A stretch of DNA of 64,000 bases from Solanum dulcamara. Taxonomy: Eukaryota > Streptophyta > Magnoliopsida > Solanales > Solanaceae. Positions 45,721 through 56,957 of this stretch are shown one piece after another (the first letter of the stretch is position 1; each line of letters opens with the position of its first letter). Both the position numbers and the translations under genes were made by a program. The stretch is from contig NC_077240.1 in assembly GCF_947179165.1 (NCBI RefSeq), forward strand, positions 57,546,501-57,610,500, given 5' to 3'. The notes under the pieces are model-generated. The model made no database searches, was not told the origin of the DNA, and saw only the letters and a program-made list of their open reading frames with translations.

Positions 45721-47630
45721 TATAATACAGTGCCTTCTTCATCCTCAGAGCCACTACTCTCACAAGAAGTAAGAGTTACTCCTATAGATCAGGACCTGCA
45801 GGTTTCTGAGAGAACCTGTGATACTCTCACTGATTCTCCTATAGCTAGCTCTACTTCAGAAGTAAGATCCTTTACAGATGCTGGTGCTGCTAGAAGAACA
45901 TCTGGGAGGACATGTAAGCAACCTATATGGATGAAAGACTATGTTAGCAAGTCTAAGTCCAAGGCCAATTGTAGCAACCTATACCCATTGTCTGCCTATC
46001 TTTCCTATGAAAAGACGAGTCCTAAGTATCAAAGTTACCTTACAAAATTTTCTTCCCTTGTGGAACTACAAACTTTCAAAGAGGCTGCTAAAGATGCTCG
46101 AAGGATTGAAGCCATGAAGTTGGAGATTAAAGCTCTAGAGGATAACAAGACATGGGAGATTGTTGACTTGCCTGAGGGAAAGAACACTGTATGCTCTAAT
46201 TGGGTTTACAAGATCAAGTTTCAAGCAAATGGAGAAGTGGAAAGATTCAAGGCTATATTGGTTGCAAAAGGGTACAATTAAAGAGAAGGCCTAGACTATC
46301 GTGAGACCTTTTCTCCTGTGGCCAAGATGGTCAGTCAGGTCTGTCATTGCTCTGGCAGCATCTAAAGAATGGGGTTTATTCCAAATAGATGTCTTTAATG
46401 CATTCCTCCAAGGTGATTATGTGAGGAGGTATACATGGAGATGGCTGAGGGTTTCAGAAGTCTGGGGAGACTAAGGTATGCAAATTACATAAGTCTTTAT
46501 ATGGGCTCAAACAAGCATCAAGACAGTGAAATATTAGGCTAACTGAGGCATTAGTTGGCAGTGGTTTCATTCAAAGTAATCATGACTATTCTCTGTTTAC
46601 AAAGAAAAAGGGCTCAGACATTGTTATCATCTTAGTATATGTAGATGATCTACTAATCACAGGAAGCTGCATGAGCATGATCAATGAAGCAAAGGAGGCA
46701 CTTCACAGACAATTCAAAGTAAAATACTTAGGAGATCTTAAATACTTCTTTGGTATAGAAGTTTTGATATCAATGTATGGGATATTGCTGAATCAGAGGA
46801 AGTATGTGTTAGAATTAATCTCAGAAATTGGACTTGGAGGAGAAAAACCTTCAACCACACCTTTGGAGACCAATGTCAGGTTAACCACTGCAGTGTTTGA
46901 TGAAGCAACAAGAGTTCAAGGTGATGTCCTATTAGCTGATGTTGGTGCTTATCAGAGACTGATGGGAAAGTTATTATATTTGACCATAACTAGGCCATAT
47001 ATTAGCTATAGAGTACATACATTAAGTTAATTTATGCAGCAGCCAAAACAATCTTATTGGGAAGAAGACATTAGAGTAGTGAGATACTTGAAAATTGTAC
47101 CAGGACAAGGTATTTTCATGAGTTCATTGCCTAGTCAAGAGCTTACATGTTGGTGTGATTCAGATTGGGCAGCTTGCCCAAACACTAGAAGGTCTGTGAT
47201 TGGCTACTTAGTCAAGTTTGGAAGTTCATTGGTGTCCTGGAAGTCTAAGAAACAACAGACATTTTCAAGAAGCTCTGCAGAAGAAGAGTATAGAAGCATG
47301 GCATTAGCTGTAGCTGAGGTTACATGGCTACTGGGCTTATTTCAAGAGCTGGGAGTACAAGTGAAACACCCAATGACAATCATAAGTGACAGTAAGGTTG
47401 TCTTACAGATTGCTTCTAATCCAATATTTCATGAACGTACAAAGCATATTGAGATAGATTGTCATTTCATATGGGACAAGATCAAAGAAGGACTAATTGA
47501 GACAAAGTATGCGAGAACTGAAGAACAACAGGAAGATTTGTTAACTAAGGGACTAAGTAAAGTGCATCATTCCTATCTAATGAACAAACTGGGAGTATTG
47601 AACATTTTACACCCTCCAGCTTGAGGGGGG
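45721..47630 (+). pseudogene. copia reverse transcriptase-RNase H, broken
   Basis: The ORF 45730-46281 gives the RT N-terminus: RTCKQPIWMKDYVSKSKSK, WVYKIKFQANGEVERFKAIL. A TAA at 46279-46281, then frame changes up to 46670. The catalytic YVDD is intact at 46638-46649. 46671-47030 has FKVKYLGDLKYFFGIEV and LLYLTITRPYIS. After a TAA, 47034-47624 gives RNase H: CDSDWAACPNTRRSVIGYL, SSAEEEYRSMA (Glu for Ala, conserved AEAEY changed), SDSKVVLQIASNP, HIEIDCHFIWDKI and the end LLTKGLSKVHHSYLMNKLGV. The purine tract CTTGAGGGGGG (47620-47630) leads to the LTR. Confidence 0.88.
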
Positions 47631-47887
47631 TATTAACACATGGTACTCACGTGGTAGTTTGGTTGTTAGTATTGTTACAAGTTGGTTAGATTAGTGGTTA
47701 ATTGTACAGCTGGCAAAGTAATTAGCTTGGCGGTTAGATGTAACTTTCATTCTATAAATAATCAGCTCATGTATAGATAATGAAGTAGATCAATATACAA
47801 AATATCATCTCCGAAAATTCTCTCTGTAGTTCATTAATCTCCATTGAATAAGAGCTAAGTTTCAAGCTCTTAGTTCATCTTTTCACA
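47631..47887 (+). repeat. 3' LTR (fifth LTR of the array family)
   Basis: TATTAACACATGGTACTCACG to TCATCTTTTCACA; 257 bp, with an 11-base deletion in the CAATACAATCTCCATG region compared with the others. Confidence 0.88.
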
Positions 47888-48164
47888 ATTACCTGTTCTT
47901 GAGCTTCGAGTGAGAAAGAAGAAAGATGCATCGACTTTCTACAAATAACAGAAGGGAGGTACTCACTGTGTTGATGAATCATGATACATCGTTCGTTGGA
48001 GAACTTGATCCGACATCGATGAACAGAGAAGTTGAAGAGTTACTTTCATAAATGCAAAGTGAAGACACAGAAAAAGGATAGTTCTAGATTTTTTTGTTTT
48101 TCATCTTATTTTCTAGGCTTTGTGCTGGTCACTTCTGGACTTGCTGGACCTCATTTCAGCTTTT
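47888..48164. other. Possible fragment of a host gene (minus strand)
   Basis: Not transposon-like. On the minus strand a splice-acceptor-like TTATTTGTAG precedes about 60 bp ending in AACAGGTAAT, a donor-like site, and another donor-like ACAGTGAGTA lies upstream near 47960-47970. No protein is recognised and no frame is long. The last 60 bp are T-rich. Confidence 0.3.
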
Positions 48165-48359
48165 TTTTATTCTACCAAAATTTTGAATTCAAATGAAATA
48201 GGTAGATTTCTCGACTTCAATTTCCAAAGGATGGTATAAAGGAAAAACGTATTATTTAACCTTCAATACTAAAGAAAAATAAACTCTTAATACAGTCTTC
48301 CATTAACAAAATACTATTAGAAAATATTGTCTCATAGTATCTTTATACTAAGCTGCACT

Positions 48360-48627
48360 ATGGAAGTCAAGGTGAGCGAGATGGAGATGAGGGTGAGGAG
48401 GGGTGTGTCCATTTCCAAGCACTAGTTCGGATTCATGCCGGTGCGATCAACTACAAAAGTCATTGATTTTGTGAGGATATTGATGGAGAAATATAGGAAA
48501 AGGAAGAGGGAGTACTTATGGTTTTCATTGACCTTGAAATGGCTTACAACAAGGTCCCGAGAGAAGTTCTCTACAGATGCTTGGAGGCTAGGGATGTACC
48601 AATGACTTTAGATCAATGAAAGACATG
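48360..48627 (+). pseudogene. RTE-type LINE reverse transcriptase fragment
   Basis: Encodes [12 protein letters not shown], then [29 protein letters not shown], and, after a frame change, MVFIDLEMAYNKVPREVLYR and CLEARDVPMT. It keeps about 45 bp (the FGFMPVRSTT part) that are deleted at 19125. It ends in ACATG (48623-48627), the same insertion point as at 19291. Confidence 0.82.
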
Positions 48628-49080
48628 TGTATATATCAAAAAAAAAGAAGGGACTCTATAAGATGAATCCAATTTGAGTAAGGGCCCTTAGAGACAATTT
48701 ATTTGCAGCAAATTTTAGGTATGAAAAGTAAACTCCAACCAAAAATAAAATATGAAGAAACAAGAATATTTTAATAATAATAAATATGAGTACAATTCAG
48801 TCCCTTCCTTGATTTTTCTCTATGATAATTTAAACCTGAATTGGATTTTATTTGATCGCCGTGTAAAGAGGATTTGTGAATTTCTTGAAGTATATTTAGA
48901 GTACGCCTACATCTTGATCTCTCTGTGAATGCTACATGAATTTATGGAATTTTCGAGATGCATCTTCAAGAGAATATATTACCATTTATATAGGTGTGAT
49001 CTAGGGTTTATGATAAATTAGTCTTCTAGAAACAGAAATTGAACTCGTCTTGTAGAGTCCACAAAATTTTGATTTCTACA
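48628..49080 (-). repeat. LTR stub (plus) and inverted LTR (minus) of the DCL2-carrying element
   Basis: 48628-48697 is the plus-orientation stub (TGTATATATC..., ACTCTATAAGATGAATCC). From about 48698 to 49080 the text is the LTR in reverse, starting in the minus sense with TGTAGAAATCAAAATTTTG. The stub-to-inverted switch is at the same place as in the 19296 copy. Confidence 0.75.
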
Positions 49081-49950
49081 AATGCAAAGTTCTTGTCCCA
49101 TGAAGAAACTAAATTCTTTTTTTACATAACCTTTTTTGGTCACATAGTTCACTTAATTCTTTTACTGGTTGGAGTTTTTTTATATAAGGTGTAATCAACG
49201 GTTCTAGAAGAGATCTTAAGCTCAGAAACGTAGTATCTTTGTCGAAGGCAGAATCAGCAAAGATCGCGCAAATAAGGGGCTCAGCAACATCTCCAAGAAC
49301 ATTGGAGAAAGTAGTTTCAGTCTCTCATCTAAACGCGGCACAGGATTCAATTTCCCAAAATCCTAAACAGTGCATCATTTCTGCCTGTGAAGATATAGCA
49401 AGGCATGATCAATGTTCTTGTGCAAGCCAACCTTAACGGTAGATTTAACATAACATTCATTATTTACAGAAGTAGACCTCAAATCAGTAAATAGTCCTGG
49501 AGTCAGTCCTGGACATTTGAAATAGAGATGTGTTGTAACAACATAATCTACCACTATATCTCCAAGAAATTTCAAGTGCTGATAGCATTGTAGAATCGTA
49601 AGTAGCATGTAAGATCCGCGAGTTAGCGCTTCAACAAGCAATAAGGGTCATGGAACTTGTAATGTAGTAGGGATTCGAAGTACCGTACATTGACTAGCTT
49701 CTTAGCATTCAAGGGGAAGTGCCTTGGCGTAGGCGCATCAGCAAAATAAATGTCCATCCCAAGCCATTTCATAAATGATAAAGCTGCTACTTCCCCTCCT
49801 GAGCTGAGGTAGACTCCTATTAATGCCTCAACCACATCAGCTACTCTCTTACTTCTAATCTTCTGATTTAACCTACTATACATATTTACTAAAGGCATCA
49901 AGAACTCTTCCTAAAAGTTGAGAACTTCAGAAGTATCACCCGGAATGAGC
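49081..49950 (-). pseudogene. DCL2-like pseudogene: DCL2 RNase III fragment, copy C, truncated
   Basis: The minus reading 49901-49623 has YSRLNQKIRSKRVADVVEAL with the conserved Asp and Glu, then IGVYLSSGGEVAALSFMKWL and NAKKLVNVRYFESLLHYKFH, ending in a frameshift at DPYCLLKR. The reading 49641-49375 resumes with LVEALTRGSYML, the RNase IIIb signature LKFLGDIVVDYVV, LYFKCPGLTPGLFTDLRS and VNNECYVKSTVKVGLHKNI. Further text to 49085 gives VLGDVAEPLICAIF and VKELSELCDQK. The RNase IIIa signature is lost because the copy is cut at 49950 by other DNA. It is the best preserved of the three, but still frameshifted, and it ends at the same LTR junction. Confidence 0.88.
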
Positions 49951-50817
49951 TGTTGATATCCAATTTTGACCCTCCACAATTTAATTAATTTTCAAGCTTC
50001 TTCAATTTCAAAAAATTTTAGAATAATTATCTTTGAATAATTCAAAAATATATTTTCAAGCTTAATTTTGTTATTTTTCAGTAAGAGTTATATATTTCTA
50101 TATTTATATATATAAATTTATGTTTGACTTTCAAATTTTACAAAATACTTTTGAATATTGTCTCAAAAAATAATGTTTAAACTTAGTACGTATCTTTTAT
50201 TTTCTTAAGTTAATAAGATTTTAGTTAATTTTGCAATTAGTTAATCAGATTTTAGTTAATGTTGCAATTGGTCTTTACTTTTGATAATTAGCTAATTATT
50301 TTACTTTGTTAAAATTAATAAGATCGTATAGTTAATTAAATGTTTGATTTGTCTAAAATATGTTTCATCAAATTCGATTTATCAATGAAAATTACACTAA
50401 GGAATTTGTTTCCTTGGAATTTTAACTCTACTTGGACCAACCAAATTCCAAGACCAAAGGACCAGGCCCTTCAACCAATTCTTTTAAACTTAAATTGGAC
50501 CCATTTTACCCAGCCAAACAGAACCAAAATCTTGAGCCCAAATTATCCGGCCCAAAGATCTCTTAAACACCCAGACTCTCGGAAAAATGAGCTAAAAGGA
50601 TTATTTGAGAGTGGAATGAAGGATATCGGATTTCTATTTTTTTTTCTTTTCTTTTATTATAAACATTTAATTAGGGTTAATTATGAAGAGATGTGGTTGA
50701 TTTAAAATATTTGTAAACTTAGAATAAAAGATTAAAAGATCAAAAACTTTTAACAAAATCCAAAATTCCATCCATTTTCTCCATTTTCTAAATGCATTTC
50801 TTCCTCCTTCTCTGTTC

Positions 50818-50994
50818 TCCTCTCCTCTCTTCTCTTCTCTTTTCTTTTCCCCAATTCTTTCTCCTTTATTCGATTTTCTCTATTCTCCTCTCCTTTCTTT
50901 TCTTCTCTTTTCTTTTCCCCAATTTTTTCACTTCGATTTGATTGTGAAAATTATAAAAAAAATTGATGAAAAGAGAAGAGAAGAGAGGAGAGGA
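50818..50994. repeat. 27-bp perfect inverted repeat, polypyrimidine/polypurine
   Basis: The arm 50818-50844 (TCCTCTCCTCTCTTCTC...) is the exact reverse complement of 50968-50994 (...GAGAAGAGAGGAGAGGA), with a 123-bp loop. A second, near-identical pyrimidine block lies in the loop at about 50885-50920. Confidence 0.9.
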
Positions 50995-50995
50995 T

Positions 50996-51340
50996 ATGTT
51001 GTTTATATAAACAAGAGTTGTTCAAGCAACCAAGAGATGTTGTTTAAACAACCCTAAGTTGTTTAATTCAAACAATAGAAGTTGTTTAAATAACCAAAAA
51101 TTGTTTAAACAACCAAAAGTTGTTTAGTTCAAATAACCAGAAGATATTTAAACAACCCTAAGTTGTTTATGTGTTTTTTTATGATTCTTTAGTTAAAACA
51201 ATGAAAATATTTTAAATATCAGCTAGTTGTTTGGAGAAATATGAAAATATTTGCTAATTGTTTTGAAGATCGAGATATGAAAATATTTGTTAGCTGTTTA
51301 GAAAAATATTTAAATATCTGCTAGTTGTTTGGAAGTGATA
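50996..51340. repeat. Array of GTTGTTTAAACAAC-type palindromes
   Basis: Repeated GTTGTTTAAACAACC, AAGTTGTTTA, AACAACCCTAAGTTGTTTA and related units, spaced by roughly 20-35 bp, degrading after 51180 into ATATTTAAATATC-like text and AGCTAGTTGTTTGGA. Each core is self-complementary. Confidence 0.75.
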
Positions 51341-53329
51341 ATGACGTGGAGGAGGGGAGGTTGGGGGGAGGATGGGGCTGAGGGGTGGATGAGGGGCAGG
51401 GAAAAAAAGAGAAGGAGTCTTTTTTAAATTAAAAAAACTTATGAATTCTTAAAATATTTGTTATTATCACTAATTAAAGAAGAATACCTTTTACTTCATT
51501 CTCAAAAGTCTCTTTTAATTCCCCCCCCCCCAAAAAAAAGACTCTCACTCTCTCTTTCCCTCATTCTTTTAGCAACATACGCGTATACACACGCCCAAAG
51601 ACAAATACAACGTACAATAACCACCAACTTTTCTTGCAAAATCTCCCAAAATCCACCGGATTTCAAGCTCATCCATCTCCCTCAAGTCAATCTGAGAGCA
51701 GGTAACCCATTCTTTTGTAAACCTTTTCCTCCTACTTTTCTTAATCTGTAAAAGACTTTGAGAATTTAAACAAGATCTTGGAGAAGATTTATCCCCCTCT
51801 CAAACATCTTTTTTTTGAAATTCAAATCCACTATTTTTGGCTATAAATATCGCACTTGTTTCCATTGGGAAGACAGGAAGTGGTAGAGAGAGCTTGGGAA
51901 ATATTGGAATTTTTCGTATTTTATTCACTAATTTCTCTATTGTTCTTTCCTCTGATTTTCTGATTTCCGACACACTCACTCCTCTCTTATCATCTCTTTT
52001 TGACCACTCGCGCCCGAAATTGGTGTAGAAATTGATCTTGTCAACTCGTTATCTCAGTCGCTGCCCAAAACTAGGTAATCTTCTTTCTCTTTCCTTTCTT
52101 TTCTCGAGCATTGAGTAGTTTCTAGCTCTGTTTCTTTTAGTTTATGATTCATGTGTGTTGTATTTTATTTATTTAGTTAGTAGTTTTATTACATTTCCAG
52201 CAGCTTAAATGTGATGTTTATTTTCTATTTTGATTAGTATGAATACGTTGCATCTCTTGCCTTCCTGTTATTTTCTGTAGTCGATATTAATATCTGATGC
52301 CTAACCTAGGTTGTGATTCAAGTTTTTGTCTTTCTCAATTCATGTCGAGATGTATAAAACTTTCATTGTCTATATTCATAAGTTAAAAATGTAGACTATC
52401 TCATCTTTAGAGCTGATGTAGGAATTAGCTGGTTCACACTTGTTTCTCTTTTTCCATGTCGGATCGCAGTGTTATGTTCATATTTTTGGTTTCCATTGTT
52501 TCCTTTGGGAGCACTTGTGATGACTGCTTTTGGCTAGTTACTGATTTTTCTTCTATACCATTATGTATTTCAAATGATTAAAATGGACTTTAAATAATGT
52601 CTTAAGGTGTCTCAAACTAATTAGTTGTCATGCCTTAGTCTTCTTATTGTTTGTTTACAATATAATCCAAGTTGAATGCAGGCCCTCATCTAGCTGATTG
52701 ATGGTTTAGTTAATCGCAGATTGACCAATTTATGTGTTTGAAAATGATTTCGTTTGCTCAATTTTTTATGATAGTATCATGTTGTAGTTGTTGTTACTTT
52801 GAATCTATTCACCAGTAAGCTCAACATATTATTTTTATTTCTTCATGAAAAGGTTTAACTTCAAGAATGATTCCAATAGTAAGTTTCAGTTTTCTCCTCT
52901 TTTCTATTCAGTAGTAAGGTTCGGTTCTCTGTTTTGCTCATGAACTATTGTAGTTTTGTTGCAATAGTTTCCACTTTCTTTCTATCTTAATTGATTAGCT
53001 TCTTTGGAGATTTTTCATATAAATATTGGTTCCTTTCCTCCATCTTTAGCTGTTGTTTAGTTACATTATTATCGCTGTTTGGCTTATCTGCTAGTTGGCT
53101 AATATGGTTAGCTTTTAAAGTCCTCAGGATTTTCTCGGGGAGGTGGCAAAAAGGTTTTCAATTAAAAAAAGTTGACAATCTTGACTAGCCAAGGTCAAAG
53201 CTTTTACTAATTAGGGGTTAAGTAGGGGGTAAAATATATTTTTTCAAACTTCTTAAACTTTAATAAAATAAAAAATATCCCAACTCCCATTATTGGATCC
53301 CCATATGACCCAATTCAAATTAGTTTTCA

Positions 53330-54652
53330 AATCTAAAAACTTCTGTCTTTTCAAGTTCTCTCTCTTGTTGCTTCAAGTTCTTTCTCTTCTCTCTCATTTT
53401 TTCTTCCTCAAGTTCTTCAGTTCTTTTTCAAGTTCCTTTGCTTCAAATTCTCCGCCTTGATTTTCATCTTTTTTGTCATTCATCTTCTTTGTTGTTCGTC
53501 TCCTTCTCACGCCGTTATTGTCATTGTGAATAGAGGTAAAAAAACTTCTTAAATAGTTAGAGTTTCGAGTTTTCTTAAACAGTTAGGGTGTGATGATTTA
53601 AATAGAAGAAGAAGAATGTGAATTTTTTCTTGGTTTCACATATTTTATTGTTTTATGCCTTAAATGAACATTGTATTTGTATTTGTTGTGGTGGATATGA
53701 CACTGATGAAAATCTGAAAATATTCGAAAATTTTAAATATGAAATAAATGGTATATGAATGAAATAAGAGAGAAAATAAGAGTAAAAAAAAGGTAAGTAG
53801 TTGCTGCAACAACTTAAAATTTGTCTGCTCTTTTTCAACAGACGAGATACTTGTTGCAACCACTCTATCAATTGTTGAAAAAAATTATTAGGTGTTGAAT
53901 TTGTCGCAACAACTGAAGTAGTTGATGAAGCATTCACTTAAGTTGCTGCAATAAGTTTCTTAACTTGCAATCTTAACTAGTTGATGTAGCAATTGCTTAA
54001 GTTGCTTTACCAAATGTCTTAAGTTGATGCAACAACTTAAGTAGTAGTTGATGAAATAACTGCTTATGTTGCTGCAGTAAATCCCTTGAGTTGCAACCTT
54101 AAGGTGTTGCAACTATTTAAGTTGTTGCAACAAGTTATTACAACAACTTAAGTAGTTGATGAAGTAACTACTTAAGTTGCTACTGAAAATCCTTTAACTT
54201 TCAATCTCAAGGTGTTGCAACAACAACTACTTAAGTTGCTGCAATAAATTCTTTAAGTTTCAATATTAAGTTCTTGTAGCAACTTAAGTAGTTCGTAAAA
54301 CAACTGCTTAAATAGCTGCAGTTTTAATTTCTTAAGTTGCAACCTTAAATTGTTGTAGCAACTTAAGTTGTTGTTCCAACAATTGTTTGAAAAAAAATCG
54401 TGTACTGCTTGATCAACTATAGTAGTTTGTTTTCCTATTTAATTGAAGAATTAGTCATATTAATATATGATTTATGTTTTATCTCATGTTTGTAGATAAA
54501 ATGACTCTACGAAAGAGAAGCATTAATTCAAGAATTATTCCTCAAAAAGCTAGAAGAATCCGTACACAAGCCCAAAGAGAAAAAGAAGTAGAAGCAGCAA
54601 CATCTTCTAATAAACTGGCACCACTTGCTGATCATGCCACGATGACAGATAG
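53330..54652 (+). pseudogene. Possible truncated gene 5' end (leader, intron, first coding exon)
   Basis: A pyrimidine-rich leader (53340-53530, many CAAGTTCT repeats) ends at a donor-like ATAGAGGTAAAA (near 53535). An acceptor-like TGTTTGTAG lies at 54486-54494 just before ATAAAATG. The coding start (ATG at 54500) gives a basic reading, TLRKRSINSRIIPQKARRIR, then TQAQREKEVEAATSSNKLA. It runs 51 codons and is cut at 54653 by the gypsy LTR, which adds a chimeric tail to 54809. I do not recognise the protein; it could be a transposon-borne gene. The splice sites are inferred only from consensus. Confidence 0.35.
53790..54400. repeat. Palindrome-rich minisatellite
   Basis: At least eight imperfect units built from ACTTAAGTAGTTGATGAAG, TAACTACTTAAGTTGCTGC and TTGTTGCAACAACTTAAG, each self-complementary around CTTAAG or TTGCAA. 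The unit length varies from about 55 to 110 bp. It lies inside the proposed intron. The minus ORFs 53653-53937 and 53660-53863 overlap its left edge and are not supported as genes. Confidence 0.8.
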
Positions 54653-56737
54653 CCTTAAGAATGCCTTGGAAATAAGCCGCTCATGTAACGCATTATCCTT
54701 AATCTTTTTGAAAAATTCGAGTTCGAAATATCAATTAGGGGGTCAAAACCTGCTGGAAAATGGTCTTGGTGGATTTTTAGGACCCGTAGAACGGAAGAAA
54801 GATATTTGAAGAATCCACAAAATAGTGTGGTCCGCGACAGGACTGCATCGCGGACCTGGGGACAGTTTTGCGGCTAAGTGGTCAGCGATGGGACTGCGTC
54901 GCAGACCTGGAAAGGTTTCCTGGTTGAATTTAGTTTATAGGGCGTTTTAGACGTTTCTCAAATTATTAGTTAATGAACCTAGACATTTTTAGGACCTAAT
55001 TCAACTCTATAAATTAACCTAAACTTCTAATTCTGTTCATTCTTCTACAATTCATCTATCAAATATTTCTCTCTCTACAAAAAGGCTCTCAAGGGTTTTT
55101 ATTGAAGACTTCAAGCAAATTCACTCAATTTCTCCATCAAAATTATCAAGTTATTCCAAATTAATTGGTGTTCTCACTCAAGGTATGTGGATATTGACTT
55201 ATGGATCCTTTCATCCATGAAGCCCAATCAATTTCACAAGGTTTTCTATCAAATTAAAGTATGGTATTTTCTGAGTTTTGTGATCTCTATTCCAATTGCA
55301 TGAATTTTGATTTAAAATATGATCATGAGTCTATTTTGATATAAATTGATGGTTATTGAATTTAAATTGAAGAGTTTTTCCACAAATTCTCCTATTTTGA
55401 TTTTTAGGGTTCATGATGTAAATTATGGGTATTTTGATTTATACTTCTAAAGGATATTATCTATATGAATTATGTATGTGTTGATATAAAGTTTATGATC
55501 ATGCATATTTTTAAGTTAATTTCATGATTTTCAAGTCAATTGATTATGCATCCATGTCATACCTTAATTTCAAGTTCAAGCTATGGTTATGAATTTTCAA
55601 AGCATGAATTATGACTATGTGTTTCCATTATGATCATGAATTATAAGTATATCTCAAATTATGGAATTTTATGCAAGTTATGAAGTAAGGTGAGTAAGGA
55701 TCCTATGTGGTGACCTAAGGCCTAACAATATGAATTATGCAAATATGATTGTAATGATGAAAGGGCAATTCTCACATTACAAGTATGTTATGAAAATGAG
55801 CTACTCTATGATTTTAAACCTATGATCATGACTATGATATATGAAATCATGATATTATGTTATGTATGTATTTCATGGAATTTGACTTAGCACCGAGTGG
55901 ACTTGATATGGGGGCCCTACCAAAAGCCTTAGTAGCAGCCTCATGCCCCATAAACTATGTGCCACCGTAGGTTGTCTTTATGGCCTAGCTAGTGGATCCA
56001 CAAATAGCACATGTTCATGATTAGGAGTCTACCTTGGCAAAGTAACCTCCTCCTTCTTGATGAGGGTATCATCGGATTCCATGTTATAACTCGCATGGTC
56101 TTATTGTCGGTTATGGTTCCTATCCCACATATGTATGATCTCTTAAGTATGTTATGATTTTGAATTTATGTTTTTAAATATTTTGGTCAATATGATTTTC
56201 TCATGACTTTACGTATTCTATCTTATCATGTGTTTTACTTGACCTTTGCATTTCATGATTTACGTTGCATGTCACACCCTCATACTTAGTACATTCCAAC
56301 ATACTAATGCATACTTTTTGCCTACATTGTCTCATAATGTAGGGGTTGAGGTTGAAGATCCTAATCATCCACGTAGCTAGTAGGCGAACCTATTCGAAGG
56401 TGTTGTGGTGAGTCCTCATTGACCGGGTACTAGTTTCAAGTTACTTACTGCTTTTCTATCAAAAGACTTTTGCTTATGTTGTGTATTAAGGGTGAGCTAA
56501 GGACATGTCTTAGCCCCTGCCCATACTCATGTTTAGAGGCATCTAGCTGGACATATGTTTGAGTCTATGTTGTCATAAGACATTTTCAGATTTCTATTCA
56601 TGTTTTAGACTCTCTTATGATGTTTTTTTTTTATATTTTACCTTATGTATGTTTATAATATGTACAAGAGGCTTGGTTGAAGTCTTTCGGAGTTTCGATT
56701 GTCGTGTTACGACTAGGTCTTAGGTCGGATTGTTACA
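54653..56737 (+). repeat. 5' LTR, first 30 bp missing
   Basis: Aligns with the 3' LTR from CCTTAAGAATG (61765) onward. The 30 bp that start the 3' LTR (TGTAACACCCCTCAAAATGC...) are replaced by unrelated coding-like DNA. Ends GGTCGGATTGTTACA. Contains a GCGGACCTGG / CGCGACAGGAC-type GC-rich patch near 54830-54915. Confidence 0.9.
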
Positions 56738-56741
56738 AACT

Positions 56742-56753
56742 TGGTATCAGAGC
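56742..56753 (+). other. Primer binding site (initiator tRNA-Met type)
   Basis: TGGTATCAGAGC four bases after the LTR end. Confidence 0.92.
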
Positions 56754-56957
56754 ACAAGTCTTTCCAAGTGTCCTAGGGTGTCCAACATGCCGCGTCAAGT
56801 AGAGTCTTATTCATGGGTGTGAAGCGTGCCACACTTATGAGTAGGAGGCTATGAGGCATTTTAGGAATTCTCACCTCTTTCATGATCCATGTCGTGCTAT
56901 AGAGTTTACGTTAAGACTTCTTTTTCCTAATAGTCTTTCTTTGTGAAATTCAGAAAA

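Larger units (their letters stand above)
34848..47887 (+). mobile_element. Autonomous-type copia element of the array family, interrupted
   Basis: 5' LTR 34848-35115, gag and pol in copia order, 3' LTR 47631-47887. An 8.1-kb Athila-like element (36997-45084) sits in its integrase. Without the insert the element is about 4.95 kb. No TSD can be tested on the left because it shares its LTR with the array. All genes carry stops. Confidence 0.87.
48165..49950. repeat. Segmental duplicate 2 (partner 18870-20640)
   Basis: Same order as the partner: shared non-coding text (48175-48360), LINE fragment, LTR stub, inverted LTR, DCL2 fragment. It is cut at 49950 inside the DCL2 homology. Confidence 0.85.
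49951..53329. other. Unassigned non-coding region, possibly one insertion
   Basis: Starts TGTTGATATCCAATTTTGACC exactly where DCL2 copy C is cut, which looks like an LTR end, but no matching CA end, TSD or second copy was found. It holds several polypyrimidine blocks, a palindromic repeat array, a C-run (51523-51532) and text resembling plant 5' untranslated leaders with possible splice donors (AGCAGGTAAC at 51697, CTAGGTAATC at 52072). The ORFs 50340-50705 and 51458-51751 show no domain. No gene can be supported. Confidence 0.4.

Noticed and set aside
50340..50705. A 121-codon ORF
   Set aside because: Low-complexity AT-rich reading ending in a Phe/Leu-rich run from T-rich DNA; no domain or coding context.
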